Assembly: GCF_042675915.1 (NCBI RefSeq) | Contig: NZ_JBHTKL010000002.1 | Span: forward strand, 62,001-126,000 | Source: Thalassobacillus_A hwangdonensis | GTDB lineage: Bacteria > Bacillota > Bacilli > Bacillales > Halobacillaceae | Length of the DNA stretch: 64,000 nucleotides | Reading direction: 5' to 3' | Part shown: in pieces, positions 24,215-32,704 of the stretch | Layout: each line of letters starts with the position of its first letter | Position numbering within the stretch: the stretch's first letter is position 1 | Notes under the pieces: model-generated | What the model saw: only the letters and a program-made list of their open reading frames with translations | What the model was told of the DNA's origin: nothing | Databases searched by the model: none | Made by a program: the position numbers and the translations under genes

Positions 24215-25183
24215 GTGACTACAACGTTATCACTGAATGAAATGTCAGAAGAGCAAAAGTACGAGCACTTTATGCAACGGATTGAAAAAGGTGACAAAAT
24301 CGAAGCGGAGGACTGGATGCCTGAAGAATACCGCATGACGCTGATCAAGCTGATTTCCATGCATGGCATCAGTGAAATCATGGGTGCACTGCCTGAAAAA
24401 GAATGGGTACCTAAAGCACCGTCGCTTCGCAGAAAGCTTGGAATCATGGCGAAAGTGCAGGATGAGATGGGTCATGGTCAGCTATTACTTCGTGTGACAG
24501 AGGACCTGATGAAACCTTATGGCAAGACTCGTGAAGAGATCATGCAGGACCTTTTCAATAAAGATTTGAAATTCCACAACGTATTCCATATGCCTGCTCC
24601 AACTTGGGGAGATGCAGGGCTGATTGGTTGGCTTGTCGATGGAGCCGCAATCATTACGCAAACGAATATGTTAAAGGCTTCATATGGCCCCTATGCGCGT
24701 GCATTGAAGCGTATTTGTGCGGAAGAAGTTTTCCATGCGCAGCACGGAGAAGCAATCATCATGGCTTTGGCAGAAGGTACGGAAGAGCAGCGTGAACTGA
24801 TCCAGGATTCTCTTAATCGCTGGTGGGATTCACTGTTGATGTTCTTCGGCCCGGCAAGCTCCAATACGACAGGAAGCTCGAAACAGGATACGACAATCAA
24901 ATACCGTATCCGTACAAAAACGAATGAACAGCTGCGTCAGGACTTCCTTGATAAGTACATTCCACGTGTGCTTGCACTTGGCCTGACAGTTCCTGATGAG
25001 ACGCTCCATTATGATAAGGAAAAAGAGCAGTGGAACTACAAGCAGCCGGATTGGAATGAATTCAAGAAAATCATCAAAGGTAACGGGCCTAAATCGGAAG
25101 ATCGCTTGAACCTTCGCATCAATGCTTATAAGAATACCGCTTGGGTACGGGAAGCATTGAGCCCGGATGAAGCAAAAGTATGA
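24215..25183 (+). CDS. paaA: Phenylacetyl-CoA 1,2-epoxidase subunit PaaA (catalytic)
   Basis: 322 residues from GTG 24215, which has GGAGGAGGT seven bases upstream (the ATG at 24152 has no site). Di-iron ferritin-like fold: metal motifs VQDEMGHGQ (E-x-x-H) and CAEEVFHAQHGEAI. Conserved KAPSLRRKLG and APTWGDAGLIGWLVDGAAII. With PaaB, PaaC and PaaD it epoxidises the ring of phenylacetyl-CoA using O2. The full-length protein fits the family (~310-330). First gene of the catabolic operon. Confidence 0.96.
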   Translation: MTTTLSLNEMSEEQKYEHFMQRIEKGDKIEAEDWMPEEYRMTLIKLISMHGISEIMGALPEKEWVPKAPSLRRKLGIMAKVQDEMGHGQLLLRVTEDLMKPYGKTREEIMQDLFNKDLKFHNVFHMPAPTWGDAGLIGWLVDGAAIITQTNMLKASYGPYARALKRICAEEVFHAQHGEAIIMALAEGTEEQRELIQDSLNRWWDSLLMFFGPASSNTTGSSKQDTTIKYRIRTKTNEQLRQDFLDKYIPRVLALGLTVPDETLHYDKEKEQWNYKQPDWNEFKKIIKGNGPKSEDRLNLRINAYKNTAWVREALSPDEAKV

Positions 25184-25211
25184 TAATGACTAATCACATT
25201 GGGGGGATTCG

Positions 25212-25562
25212 ATGAGCGCGAACGGAAGAGATTTTTATCAGGAATATGAAGTGTTCAGCAGTAAGAAAAATGGAGCACCGATGCAATATCAATTCAGTCT
25301 GCTTGCTCCGAATGAAGAAATTGCCTTAGTCATGGCGCAGGAGAATTTTATGAGACGGGAACCTGCAGTGGATATCTGGGTCGTCAAACGATCCCATATC
25401 CGTAAGATGACGCAGGAAGAAAAGGAATCATTGAACCGCCTTGATAATAAAGATTACCGCCAGACAAGTGGCTACGGTTATCTGAAGAAGAAATGGCGTC
25501 ATTATGAACAGAACATACTCGATGAAAAGGAAATTCTATCATGGGGCGGTGACGAAAGCTGA
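25212..25562 (+). CDS. paaB: Phenylacetyl-CoA epoxidase subunit PaaB
   Basis: 116 residues with the PaaB pattern: YEVFSSKKNGAPMQYQFSLL, ALVMAQENFMRREPAVDIWV. PaaB bridges PaaAC heterodimers in the epoxidase complex. Site GGGGGG before the ATG; its stop overlaps the paaC start by one base. Confidence 0.94.
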   Translation: MSANGRDFYQEYEVFSSKKNGAPMQYQFSLLAPNEEIALVMAQENFMRREPAVDIWVVKRSHIRKMTQEEKESLNRLDNKDYRQTSGYGYLKKKWRHYEQNILDEKEILSWGGDES

Positions 25563-26374
25563 TGAAAACGGCACAGGAAGCGAACGAAAACAAAGCATAT
25601 AAAGAAGCAGTGACTGAACTGTTATATCAACTTGCGGATGACGATTTCATCCATGCTTTCCGAGGTTCGGAATGGCTTGGACTTGCGCCGCATATCGAAG
25701 AGGACGTCGCCTCTTCTTCAATCAGCCAGGACACGATGGGACATGCGACGATGTACTATCAACTTCTTGAAGATCTAGGAGAAGGGGACAGCGACGAACT
25801 TGCTCATGGGAGAAAACCTGAACAACGTAAAAACGCCATCATTCTCGAAGAAGTGAATGGGCCTGGGAACTATTTGAAGGAACCGGACTTCGACTGGGCT
25901 TTCGCAGTTGTCAGACAGTACTTTTACGCACAATCGAAAAAAATCCGCATCGATTCACTGAAGAACTCTTCTTACCAGCCTTTGGCGGACGTTGCGGTCA
26001 AGGTGAACATGGAGCTCTATTATCACCTGATGCACTGGCGGACTTGGTTCTCCCAACTGGTCAACGGTAAAGGAGAAGCACCGGAGCGCATGAAGAAAGC
26101 GATCGAAAAAGTGTGTAAGGATTTCGATGGTGTGTTGACATTGGGACCGAACGCAGAAGTGATGGCTTCCCATGGCTTGATTGAAGAAGAAAAAGTGCTG
26201 AAGCAGCGTTGGGAAAATGAGATGGAAAATGTATTTGCATCTCTTGGAATCTCACTGCCTGAGCTTGGCATGGAACGAGGAAATGGTCGTAAAGGTGAGC
26301 ATACGAAGGATCTCGATGGAGCACTTGCCACACTGGGTGAAGTCTACTTGAGCGATCCAGCTGCAACTTGGTAA
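25562..26374 (+). CDS. paaC: Phenylacetyl-CoA epoxidase subunit PaaC (structural)
   Basis: 270 residues, ferritin-like fold related to PaaA but with fewer metal ligands (QDTMGHATMYYQLLEDLG). Also ADDDFIHAFRGSEWLGLAPH, and MELYYHLMHWRTWFSQLVNG. PaaC stabilises PaaA and helps bind CoA substrate. One-base overlap with paaB (TGATG). Confidence 0.94.
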   Translation: MKTAQEANENKAYKEAVTELLYQLADDDFIHAFRGSEWLGLAPHIEEDVASSSISQDTMGHATMYYQLLEDLGEGDSDELAHGRKPEQRKNAIILEEVNGPGNYLKEPDFDWAFAVVRQYFYAQSKKIRIDSLKNSSYQPLADVAVKVNMELYYHLMHWRTWFSQLVNGKGEAPERMKKAIEKVCKDFDGVLTLGPNAEVMASHGLIEEEKVLKQRWENEMENVFASLGISLPELGMERGNGRKGEHTKDLDGALATLGEVYLSDPAATW

Positions 26375-26416
26375 GAAGTTTATGGATCGGACTCTATAAC
26401 GAAAGAGGGGATGAAC

Positions 26417-26914
26417 ATGCAGATGATGACAACAAAAGAAGCATCCGTCAAATCGATGTTACAAGAGGTGAAAGATCCGGAAATCGATTCTGTCAGTGTC
26501 CTGGAGCTTGGGATGGTGGAACAGGTGCAGGTGGACGATGCTATTGTCCATGTTCAGATGCTTCCTACGTTTATGGGGTGTCCTGCGCTTGAAATCATTC
26601 GAGCAAATGTTGAAAAAGCGATTAAACAGCTCGAGTGGGTTAATGAAGTGAAGGTGGAATTCATTTATCAGCCGCCTTGGACGTCTGAACGTGTTACTGA
26701 TATCGGGCGCCAGAAGCTGAAAGAGTTCGGTATCGCACCTCCACCGAAGCAGATAGGTGAAGATGGAGAATGGCATGTCGACTGCCCTTATTGCGGTTCG
26801 ACCTACACGACGATGGATAACATTTTCGGACCGACTGCGTGCAGAAGTATTCTCTACTGTAAAGGATGTAAGAATCCTTTCGAAGCAATGAAACCTGTAT
26901 CGACAATGATGTAA
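26417..26914 (+). CDS. paaD: PaaD, iron-sulfur assembly-type accessory protein of the epoxidase
   Basis: 165 residues. N-terminal MIP18/DUF59 domain (VKDPEIDSVSVLELGMVEQV, LPTFMGCPALEIIRANVEKA) and C-terminal zinc-ribbon CPYCGS...CRSILYCKGC. PaaD is needed to mature the epoxidase. ATG 26417 has better spacing from GAGGGG than the ATG at 26411. Confidence 0.92.
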   Translation: MQMMTTKEASVKSMLQEVKDPEIDSVSVLELGMVEQVQVDDAIVHVQMLPTFMGCPALEIIRANVEKAIKQLEWVNEVKVEFIYQPPWTSERVTDIGRQKLKEFGIAPPPKQIGEDGEWHVDCPYCGSTYTTMDNIFGPTACRSILYCKGCKNPFEAMKPVSTMM

Positions 26915-26942
26915 CTATTATATATTGGAGAGGAAGATGAAC

Positions 26943-27248
26943 ATGGTAAAATTGATCGCACTTTATAAGCACCCAGAAAACAAAGAGAAATTTGATGAGC
27001 ACTACTTCAACACACATGCACCGATTACAGCAGAGATTCCTGGCCTGAAGGAAATGAAAGTCACGCGCGTAACTGGTTCACCAATGGGTGGAGAAGGTAA
27101 ATACTACCTTATGTGCGAAATGTTCTATGAAGACTATGATTCTATGAAAGCGGCAATGAAAACGGACGAAGGTAAAGCATCCGGTAAAGACTTGATGTCC
27201 TTCGCTGGAGACTTAGTGACATTGATGTTTGGTGAAGAAGTAGAATGA
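26943..27248 (+). CDS. EthD-family dimeric alpha/beta-barrel protein in the paa operon
   Basis: 101 residues from ATG 26943 behind GGAGAGG. EthD domain: VKLIALYKHPENKEKFDEHY, NTHAPITAEIPGLKEMKVTR, YYLMCEMFYEDYDSMKAAM. EthD proteins accompany monooxygenase systems of unclear mechanism. Located between paaD and a crotonase; its stop overlaps the next start (ATGA). It may aid handling of reactive epoxide or oxepin intermediates, which is inference. Confidence 0.8.
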   Translation: MVKLIALYKHPENKEKFDEHYFNTHAPITAEIPGLKEMKVTRVTGSPMGGEGKYYLMCEMFYEDYDSMKAAMKTDEGKASGKDLMSFAGDLVTLMFGEEVE

Positions 27249-28021
27249 GTGGATTCGAATTCATTTCGACTTCAGTGAATGACCAGGTCGGTTCAATTAT
27301 ATTGAACCGGCCAAAAGTGTTGAATGCACTGAACAGGAAAATGGTTTCAGAAATTGTCGTTGCAATGGAAACTTTTGATCAGAATGAAGATGTCCGCGTG
27401 ATCCTGGTGACCGGCGAAGGCAGGGCTTTCGCAGCAGGAGCTGACATTGATGAAATGGCAGAAGACGGCTCCATCGACTTTGAGCTGCTGAACCAGTTTG
27501 CAGAGTGGGACAGGATCGCGTTAGTGAAAAAGCCGATCATTTGTGCCGTTCAGGGCTTCGCACTTGGCGGTGGATTTGAACTGGTACTCGCATGTGATAT
27601 GGTTCTTGCTGCAGAAGATGCAGAATTCGGCTTTCCGGAAGTGAACATTGGTGTCATGCCGGGGGCAGGCGGAACACAGCGCCTTACGAAACTGCTCGGA
27701 AGGACCCAGGCATTGCAATATCTATGGACAGGGGACCGGATTACAGCGAAGGAAGCGGAAGCGAAAGGAATCATTAATAAACTCATTTCGCCAGAGCTGT
27801 TGAAGGATGAAGCCGAAAAATTCGCGAAGCGTCTGAGTAAGCAGGCACCTTTGTCCTTGCGTATGATCAAGGAATCCGTGAATAAGGCTGTCGATTACTC
27901 CTTGTACGAAGGCATGCAGTTTGAACGGAAAAATTTCTATTTATTATTTTCATCAGAAGACCAGAAGGAAGGGATGAACGCATTCATCGAGAAGCGCCGT
28001 CCTAAATTCAAAGGAAAGTAG
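27245..28021 (+). CDS. Enoyl-CoA hydratase (PaaF-like), first crotonase
   Basis: 258 residues. Crotonase fold with oxyanion AFAAGADIDEM and GFALGGGFELVLACD, and both catalytic Glu: GGGFE and FGFPEVNIG, then MPGAGGTQRL. Complete Glu pair implies true hydratase activity, e.g. on 2,3-dehydroadipyl-CoA. Starts inside the EthD stop. Two other crotonases follow; this and the one at 31067 compete for the PaaF role. Confidence 0.88.
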   Translation: MSGFEFISTSVNDQVGSIILNRPKVLNALNRKMVSEIVVAMETFDQNEDVRVILVTGEGRAFAAGADIDEMAEDGSIDFELLNQFAEWDRIALVKKPIICAVQGFALGGGFELVLACDMVLAAEDAEFGFPEVNIGVMPGAGGTQRLTKLLGRTQALQYLWTGDRITAKEAEAKGIINKLISPELLKDEAEKFAKRLSKQAPLSLRMIKESVNKAVDYSLYEGMQFERKNFYLLFSSEDQKEGMNAFIEKRRPKFKGK

Positions 28022-28031
28022 GGTGAACGCC

Positions 28032-28805
28032 ATGTTCGAAACGATTTCCTATGATGTACATAATCATGTGGCTTGGATCAAGATGAATCGCCCGGATAAA
28101 TTGAATGCATTCACTGCTGCGATGAATCATGAAGTAGCAAAAGCGGTAAAGCAAGCAACAAAAGATGAAGAAGTACGCTGTCTGGTCATCACTGGAGAAG
28201 GGCGTGCTTTTTGTTCTGGCCAGGACTTATCCAGTGTAGACGAAGGCACCGATTACGGAGATGTCCTTCGTGACAACTACGGACCAATGGTAAGAGCGAT
28301 CGATGCGTGTGAAAAACCAATCATCGCTGCATTGAATGGTGTCACTGCAGGTGCGGGGTTGAGCCTGGCATTAGCGTGTGATTTCCGTCTGGCTAAAGAG
28401 GATGTGAAACTGATCCAGGCATTCATTCATGTCGGATTGATTCCTGATGCCGGTAATATGTATTACCTTCCGAAGCTGATTGGCCACGCGAAAGCGCTGG
28501 AACTGGCTGTCCTTGGAGAGAAGGTATCAGCAGCTGAAGCGAAAGAACTTGGCTTGCTGACGAAGGTAGTGTCCGCGGATGAGTTCGACGAGGAAGTGAA
28601 CGCGTTCGCAGCCCGGCTTGCTGCAATGCCGACGAAAGCGATTGGCTTGATCAAGCGCAGCCTCAAAGCAGGCTGGAATGAAGACTTTGATACGTACCTT
28701 GAGAGAGAAGCGCAGGGGCAGCGGATAGCAGGGATGACAGAAGACCACCGTGAAGGTGTCGGAGCATTCATGGAGAAACGCAAACCGCAGTTCACTGGTA
28801 AATAA
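28032..28805 (+). CDS. paaG: 1,2-epoxyphenylacetyl-CoA isomerase (PaaG-like), second crotonase
   Basis: 257 residues from ATG 28032 (GTG three codons earlier overlaps AGGG site). Crotonase fold with AFCSGQDLSSVDEG and AGAGLSLALACDFRLA, lacking the two hydratase Glu but with the isomerase Asp in GLIPDAGNMYYLPK. This is the PaaG pattern: conversion of ring-1,2-epoxyphenylacetyl-CoA to oxepin-CoA, and double-bond shift of later intermediates. It ends 10 bases before a terminator. Confidence 0.9.
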   Translation: MFETISYDVHNHVAWIKMNRPDKLNAFTAAMNHEVAKAVKQATKDEEVRCLVITGEGRAFCSGQDLSSVDEGTDYGDVLRDNYGPMVRAIDACEKPIIAALNGVTAGAGLSLALACDFRLAKEDVKLIQAFIHVGLIPDAGNMYYLPKLIGHAKALELAVLGEKVSAAEAKELGLLTKVVSADEFDEEVNAFAARLAAMPTKAIGLIKRSLKAGWNEDFDTYLEREAQGQRIAGMTEDHREGVGAFMEKRKPQFTGK

Positions 28806-28812
28806 GGATAAA

Positions 28813-28842
28813 GGGACAGACCCGGAGAGGTCTGTCTTTATT
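28813..28842 (+). terminator. Terminator-like hairpin inside the paa cluster
   Basis: GACAGACC (28815-28822) pairs with GGTCTGTC (28829-28836), then TTTATT. It would reduce read-through from paaG into the dehydrogenase gene. Confidence 0.6.
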
Positions 28843-28850
28843 GCATAATC

Positions 28851-28943
28851 CGGGGACAGTCCCCCGCCACATCACCGCATTAACGCAAGTGGGGACAGTC
28901 CCTCGCTGCTGTGTCGCGTTAAAGAGGTGGGGGACAGTCCCCC
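28851..28943. repeat. Three GGGGACAGTCCC repeats in the paa cluster
   Basis: Short near-palindromes at 28852-28864, 28891-28902 and 28929-28943, with TTAACGC (28881-28887) and GCGTTAA (28916-28922) in inverted order around the middle copy. Non-coding. The pattern resembles REP-like intergenic elements of Bacillaceae. It fills the 156-base gap between paaG and the hydroxyacyl-CoA dehydrogenase gene. Confidence 0.7.
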
Positions 28944-28961
28944 TTTTCAGGAGGGATAGGA

Positions 28962-29819
28962 ATGATCAATCGTATAGTTGTGGTCGGCTCTGGAGTAATG
29001 GGCAGAGGTATTGCTTATGTCAGTGCTCTTGGGGGATTCGAGACTACGTTAGTAGATATTAAAGATGAACAGTTGGAAAGTGCGAAGAAAGAGTTGGAGA
29101 AGGTATTCCAGAAAGGGATCGATCGCGGGAAGGTGACAGAAGAACAGCGTGACCGTGCTCTGACCAATCTGACTTATAATACCAATCTTTCTCAGGCGGC
29201 AGAAACTGCAGATCTAGTAATTGAAGCCGTACCGGAAAAAGCGGAAATCAAGAAAAGCGTCTATGAAACTCTGGAACAATCCGCATCGGAAACATGTTAC
29301 TTTGCAACGAACACGTCTACGATGAGTCCGACGGAAATCGGTTCCTATACAAACCGACCGGAAAAAGTGATAGCGATGCACTTTTTCAATCCAGTTTACA
29401 AGATGCCCCTTGTTGAAATCATCCGTGGACTTGAAACGAGTGATGAAACAGCAGATATCATCAGACAGACTGCAGAACAAATGGGGAAAGAAACTGTAGT
29501 CGTAAACGAATTCCCTGGGTTCGTAACGAGCAGGATCAGTACGCTTGTCGGGAATGAAGCGTTCTACATGCTTCAGGAAGGTGTCGGTACACCGGAAGAA
29601 ATCGATAAAGCGATCAAGCTCGGGTTGAACTATCCGATGGGACCATTTGAACTGGTCGATCTCGTGGGCCTTGATGTCCGTCTGAACAACCTGCGCTATT
29701 TGCATGAAAAGCTGGGAGAGAAATACCGCCCGGCACCATTGCTTGAACAGTATGTTAAGGCTGGCCGTCTCGGAAGAAAGAGTGGCCGCGGCATCTACGA
29801 TTACACTGATCGAAACTAA
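28962..29819 (+). CDS. paaH: 3-hydroxyacyl-CoA dehydrogenase (PaaH-like)
   Basis: 285 residues. NAD-binding start RIVVVGSGVMGRGIAYVSAL, VIEAVPEKAEIKKSVYETLE, FATNTSTMSPTEIGSYTNRP with catalytic region, MHFFNPVYKMPLVEIIRG (His), and FPGFVTSRISTLVGNEAFYM. Oxidises 3-hydroxyadipyl-CoA to 3-oxoadipyl-CoA in this context. AGGAGGG site. Family assignment is firm; substrate from context. Confidence 0.9.
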   Translation: MINRIVVVGSGVMGRGIAYVSALGGFETTLVDIKDEQLESAKKELEKVFQKGIDRGKVTEEQRDRALTNLTYNTNLSQAAETADLVIEAVPEKAEIKKSVYETLEQSASETCYFATNTSTMSPTEIGSYTNRPEKVIAMHFFNPVYKMPLVEIIRGLETSDETADIIRQTAEQMGKETVVVNEFPGFVTSRISTLVGNEAFYMLQEGVGTPEEIDKAIKLGLNYPMGPFELVDLVGLDVRLNNLRYLHEKLGEKYRPAPLLEQYVKAGRLGRKSGRGIYDYTDRN

Positions 29820-29839
29820 CGAATGGAGGAGTCACAATC

Positions 29840-31042
29840 ATGAGAGAAGTCGTCATAGTTGATGCAATACGTTCTCCGATCGGGAGATATAAAGGTGCGT
29901 TGAAAGCGATTCGCCCGGATGACCTGGGCGCGATGGCAATCAAAGCCTTGTTAAAAAGAAACCCGGATGTGCCGGTGGATCAGATCGAAGAAGTCGTGTT
30001 CGGAAATGCCAACCAGGCAGGGGAAGACAATCGTAACGTAGCGAGGATGTCTTCCTTATTGGCAGGTTTACCTGTAGAAGTTGCTGGAACGACGATCAAC
30101 CGCCTATGCGGGTCTGGACTCGACGCGGTCAATTACGCTGCTCGTGCAATCCTTGCCGACGAAGGCGACATTTTCATCGCAGGCGGAACGGAAAGTATGA
30201 CAAGGGCACCCCTGGTCATGCCGAAGCCGGAAAAGGAATTCCCACGTGGAAATATGGAAGTGTTCGACACGACCATTGGCTGGCGTTTCGTAAACAATAA
30301 GCTTGCAGAGGCTTATGGAACAGACAGTATGCCTCAAACAGCAGAAAACGTCGCACAGCGTTACAACATTTCTCGTGAAGACCAGGATGCTTTTGCGCTG
30401 GATAGTCAGCTGAAAGCAAAAGAAGCGATGGAAAGTGGCAGGCTGAAGGATGAACTGTTTGCGGTGACGTACACCGATCGTAAAGGGAACGAAATCACTG
30501 TCGATCAGGATGAGCATCCACGCCCGGGCTCGTCTATGGAAAAACTTCAGAAACTCCGTCCACTTTTCGAAAATGGGACAATCACTGCCGGGAATGCATC
30601 GGGAGTGAATGATGGATCCTCAGCAGTACTTGTCATGTCTGCGGAGAAGGCGAAACAGTTGGGATTGAAGCCGCTGGTTAAATACAAAGTTTCTGCAACG
30701 GCAGGCCTTGAGCCGGATATCATGGGACTTGGCCCGATTCATGCTACGAAAAAAGCACTCTCCCGTGCCAAGCTGACAGCTTCTGACCTTGGCCTGATTG
30801 AACTGAATGAAGCATTTGCTTCGCAGTCCCTGGAGTGCATCAAACAGTTGGAACTTGATCGCTCGAAAGTCAACGTCAATGGTGGAGCAATCGCCTACGG
30901 TCATCCGCTTGGAGCGAGTGGTGCCCGGATCCTGACGACATTGATCCATGAGATGAAAAAACAGAAAGTTCAATACGGATTGGCTACAATGTGTGTGGGG
31001 GTCGGGCAAGGAATCGCTACGATCGTAGAGAACATAGATTAG
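29840..31042 (+). CDS. paaJ: Thiolase (PaaJ-like 3-oxoadipyl-CoA thiolase)
   Basis: 400 residues. Nucleophile Cys in TTINRLCGSGLDAVNYAARA, IAGGTESMTRAP, GHPLGASGARIL with catalytic His, and second Cys in TMCVGVGQG. It should cleave 3-oxoadipyl-CoA to succinyl-CoA and acetyl-CoA; 2,3-dehydroadipyl paths in the paa route use the same enzyme. Typical length. GGAGGAG site. Confidence 0.9.
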   Translation: MREVVIVDAIRSPIGRYKGALKAIRPDDLGAMAIKALLKRNPDVPVDQIEEVVFGNANQAGEDNRNVARMSSLLAGLPVEVAGTTINRLCGSGLDAVNYAARAILADEGDIFIAGGTESMTRAPLVMPKPEKEFPRGNMEVFDTTIGWRFVNNKLAEAYGTDSMPQTAENVAQRYNISREDQDAFALDSQLKAKEAMESGRLKDELFAVTYTDRKGNEITVDQDEHPRPGSSMEKLQKLRPLFENGTITAGNASGVNDGSSAVLVMSAEKAKQLGLKPLVKYKVSATAGLEPDIMGLGPIHATKKALSRAKLTASDLGLIELNEAFASQSLECIKQLELDRSKVNVNGGAIAYGHPLGASGARILTTLIHEMKKQKVQYGLATMCVGVGQGIATIVENID

Positions 31043-31066
31043 TAGATTGTCAGAGGAGGTATGGAG

Positions 31067-31843
31067 ATGGATTCTGTTTTATACGAAGTGAAAGAACACA
31101 TTGCTTACGTTACCATCAACCGGCCTGAAGCGTTGAACTGCTTCAATTATGATACGTTAGTGAAACTTGGCGAGGTTGTAGAAGACATCCATGTCAACAA
31201 AGATGTCAGGGTTGTCATTTTCACGGGTGCAGGCGAAAAAGCCTTTAGTGCAGGGGCCGACTTGAAAGAACGGAAAACACTTTCTGAACAGGAAGTAAGA
31301 CGTAATGTCAAGAAGATCAGTGCAGTCTTCAATGCGGTTTCGCAACTGCCACAACCGACTATCGCAGCGATTAACGGCTACGCTTTCGGTGGCGGATTTG
31401 AACTGATGCTCGCATGCGATTTCCGTATCGCTGTAGAAGAAGCGAAGATGGGCTTGACCGAATTGAGCTGGGGTATCATTCCTGGCGCAGGTGGAACGCA
31501 GCGTCTTCCGCGTTTGATTGGTGAAGCGAAAGCTAAAGAGCTGATTCTGACTGCAGAGAAAATGACCGCAGCAGAAGCGTTGGAATACGGCGTATTAAAC
31601 CGTGTGGAAACAAGCAGTAACCTGATGGGGGCTTGTGTCCAGATTGCCAATCGCATCCTTAAACAAGGACCAGTAGCTGTCCAACAGGCTAAATTCGCGA
31701 TTAACCAGGGCATGAATGTCGACCTGCAAACGGGTCTGGCTGTAGAAGCGAAAGCCTATGAAATTACTATCCCGACCGAAGACCGTATCGAGGCACTCGA
31801 AGCTTTCAGTGAAAAGCGCGAACCAGTCTTCAAAGGAAAATAA
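31067..31843 (+). CDS. Enoyl-CoA hydratase, third crotonase
   Basis: 258 residues from ATG 31067; the ATG two codons earlier touches the GAGGAGGT site. Catalytic Glu pair present: GGGFELMLACD and MGLTELSWGIIPGAGG. AFSAGADLKERKTLSEQEVR and a C-terminal EDRIEALEAFSEKREPVFKG. Similar to methylglutaconyl/enoyl-CoA hydratases of catabolic operons; either PaaF or a role in ring cleavage in the absence of PaaZ is possible. Confidence 0.87.
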   Translation: MDSVLYEVKEHIAYVTINRPEALNCFNYDTLVKLGEVVEDIHVNKDVRVVIFTGAGEKAFSAGADLKERKTLSEQEVRRNVKKISAVFNAVSQLPQPTIAAINGYAFGGGFELMLACDFRIAVEEAKMGLTELSWGIIPGAGGTQRLPRLIGEAKAKELILTAEKMTAAEALEYGVLNRVETSSNLMGACVQIANRILKQGPVAVQQAKFAINQGMNVDLQTGLAVEAKAYEITIPTEDRIEALEAFSEKREPVFKGK

Positions 31844-31880
31844 AAAAAAGAGGATGTCTCATCGAGGCATCCTCTATCTT
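31840..31880. terminator. Bidirectional terminator between the paa operon and cotZ-like gene
   Basis: AGAGGATG (31849-31856) pairs with CATCCTCT (31868-31875). On the minus strand it is followed by an eight-T run (strong), on the plus strand by ATCTTT. Confidence 0.75.
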
Positions 31881-31928
31881 TACGTTCAGTAGTAGAGTAG
31901 GAAAGGGGAATCTACTTACTGCTGTTCC

Positions 31929-32477
31929 TTACTGAGGCATTCCGCCTCCAAGTGTACTACGAAGCTCACGCATCATACCCAACGCATGGGTCATGTCATC
32001 TTCGCTTGCGTCCGTCAATGTCGTGCCATTGAAGCAAGTGATACCAGTGAAGCAGCTCAAATCTACTTCCACACACACTCCGGTTCCTTTGAAACCGCCG
32101 AATTTGAATGGGCACCCAGGTTTGCTAGGGCACTGGGTAGGAATCAATAGCTCCAAGATTGCACAACAGTCATAATCATCCTTGAATTTCTTCACTTTGA
32201 AGAATGGGGATGGAATGATCGTAGAGCAGTCGTTATCAAGTTTTTTTGCACCCCATGCAAAGTAAGGCAGCAATCCAGCAAACGTATTTTCACAGCCACA
32301 CAGCAACATGAATGGAATGGTGTCATTGCCGTTTCCATTGCCTGTTGGGGATAGCAAATCTTTGATGGATTGCTCACAGGAACCGTTTCTGCAATGGTCG
32401 TTATTGGAGACTGCATCCTGGACCTCTGCAATCTTTCTTACTTTATTGCACACACAATTATCCTTTTTACAGCTCAT
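31929..32477 (-). CDS. CotY/CotZ family spore coat protein
   Basis: 182 residues with many Cys (starts MSCKKDNCVCNKVRKIAEVQ), the DHCRNGSCEQSIKDLL motif, PFMLLCGCENTFAG, CCAILELLI and CFNGTTLTDA. This is the insoluble, disulfide-linked crust/exosporium coat family. It has its own sigma-K-type promoter and terminator and lies alone on the minus strand inside the aromatic island, between the thiolase/crotonase operon and paaX. Confidence 0.92.
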   Translation of the reverse strand: MSCKKDNCVCNKVRKIAEVQDAVSNNDHCRNGSCEQSIKDLLSPTGNGNGNDTIPFMLLCGCENTFAGLLPYFAWGAKKLDNDCSTIIPSPFFKVKKFKDDYDCCAILELLIPTQCPSKPGCPFKFGGFKGTGVCVEVDLSCFTGITCFNGTTLTDASEDDMTHALGMMRELRSTLGGGMPQ

Positions 32478-32521
32478 TATTTTCTCACACTCCTTTCCTC
32501 TTTCACCCTCAGGTGTACTAA

Positions 32522-32548
32522 TAGATTATGTAAGCGGGACAAAGTGGT
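32522..32548 (-). promoter_or_regulatory. Sigma-K promoter of the cotZ-like gene
   Basis: On the minus strand AC-N16-CATAATCTA, exact fit to the sigma-K form AC-N16/17-CATANNNTA, 45 bases before the ATG. Matches known mother-cell expression of cotYZ. Confidence 0.65.
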
Positions 32549-32574
32549 ATAGGAGGTTGTCTCGGTTTAAAAAA

Positions 32575-32590
32575 ATGTACGATTGTACAT
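32575..32590. promoter_or_regulatory. Inverted repeat ATGTACGATTGTACAT
   Basis: Two 6-bp arms with a 4-bp centre, between the cotZ-like promoter and the paaX promoter. Looks like a dimer-protein site; the owner is unknown. Confidence 0.35.
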
Positions 32591-32630
32591 GATGAAGCTA
32601 TCCATAGTGTGGCGTGGATCAGCCTCTCCG

Positions 32631-32688
32631 TTGTAAAAGCGTTGTAGATGTGCTATCATTATTTTCTGAAAATTTTATTTTCCAGAAA
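32631..32688 (+). promoter_or_regulatory. paaX promoter with overlapping inverted-repeat operator
   Basis: TTGTAA (32631-32636), 17 bases, TATCAT (32654-32659). An inverted repeat starts two bases later: TTTTCTGAAAAT (32662-32673) and ATTTTCCAGAAA (32677-32688), covering the start of transcription. Its left arm shares TTTTCTGAAAA with the paaA promoter. Autorepression by PaaX is inferred. Confidence 0.5.
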
Positions 32689-32704
32689 GAAAGAAGGATG
32701 AAAA

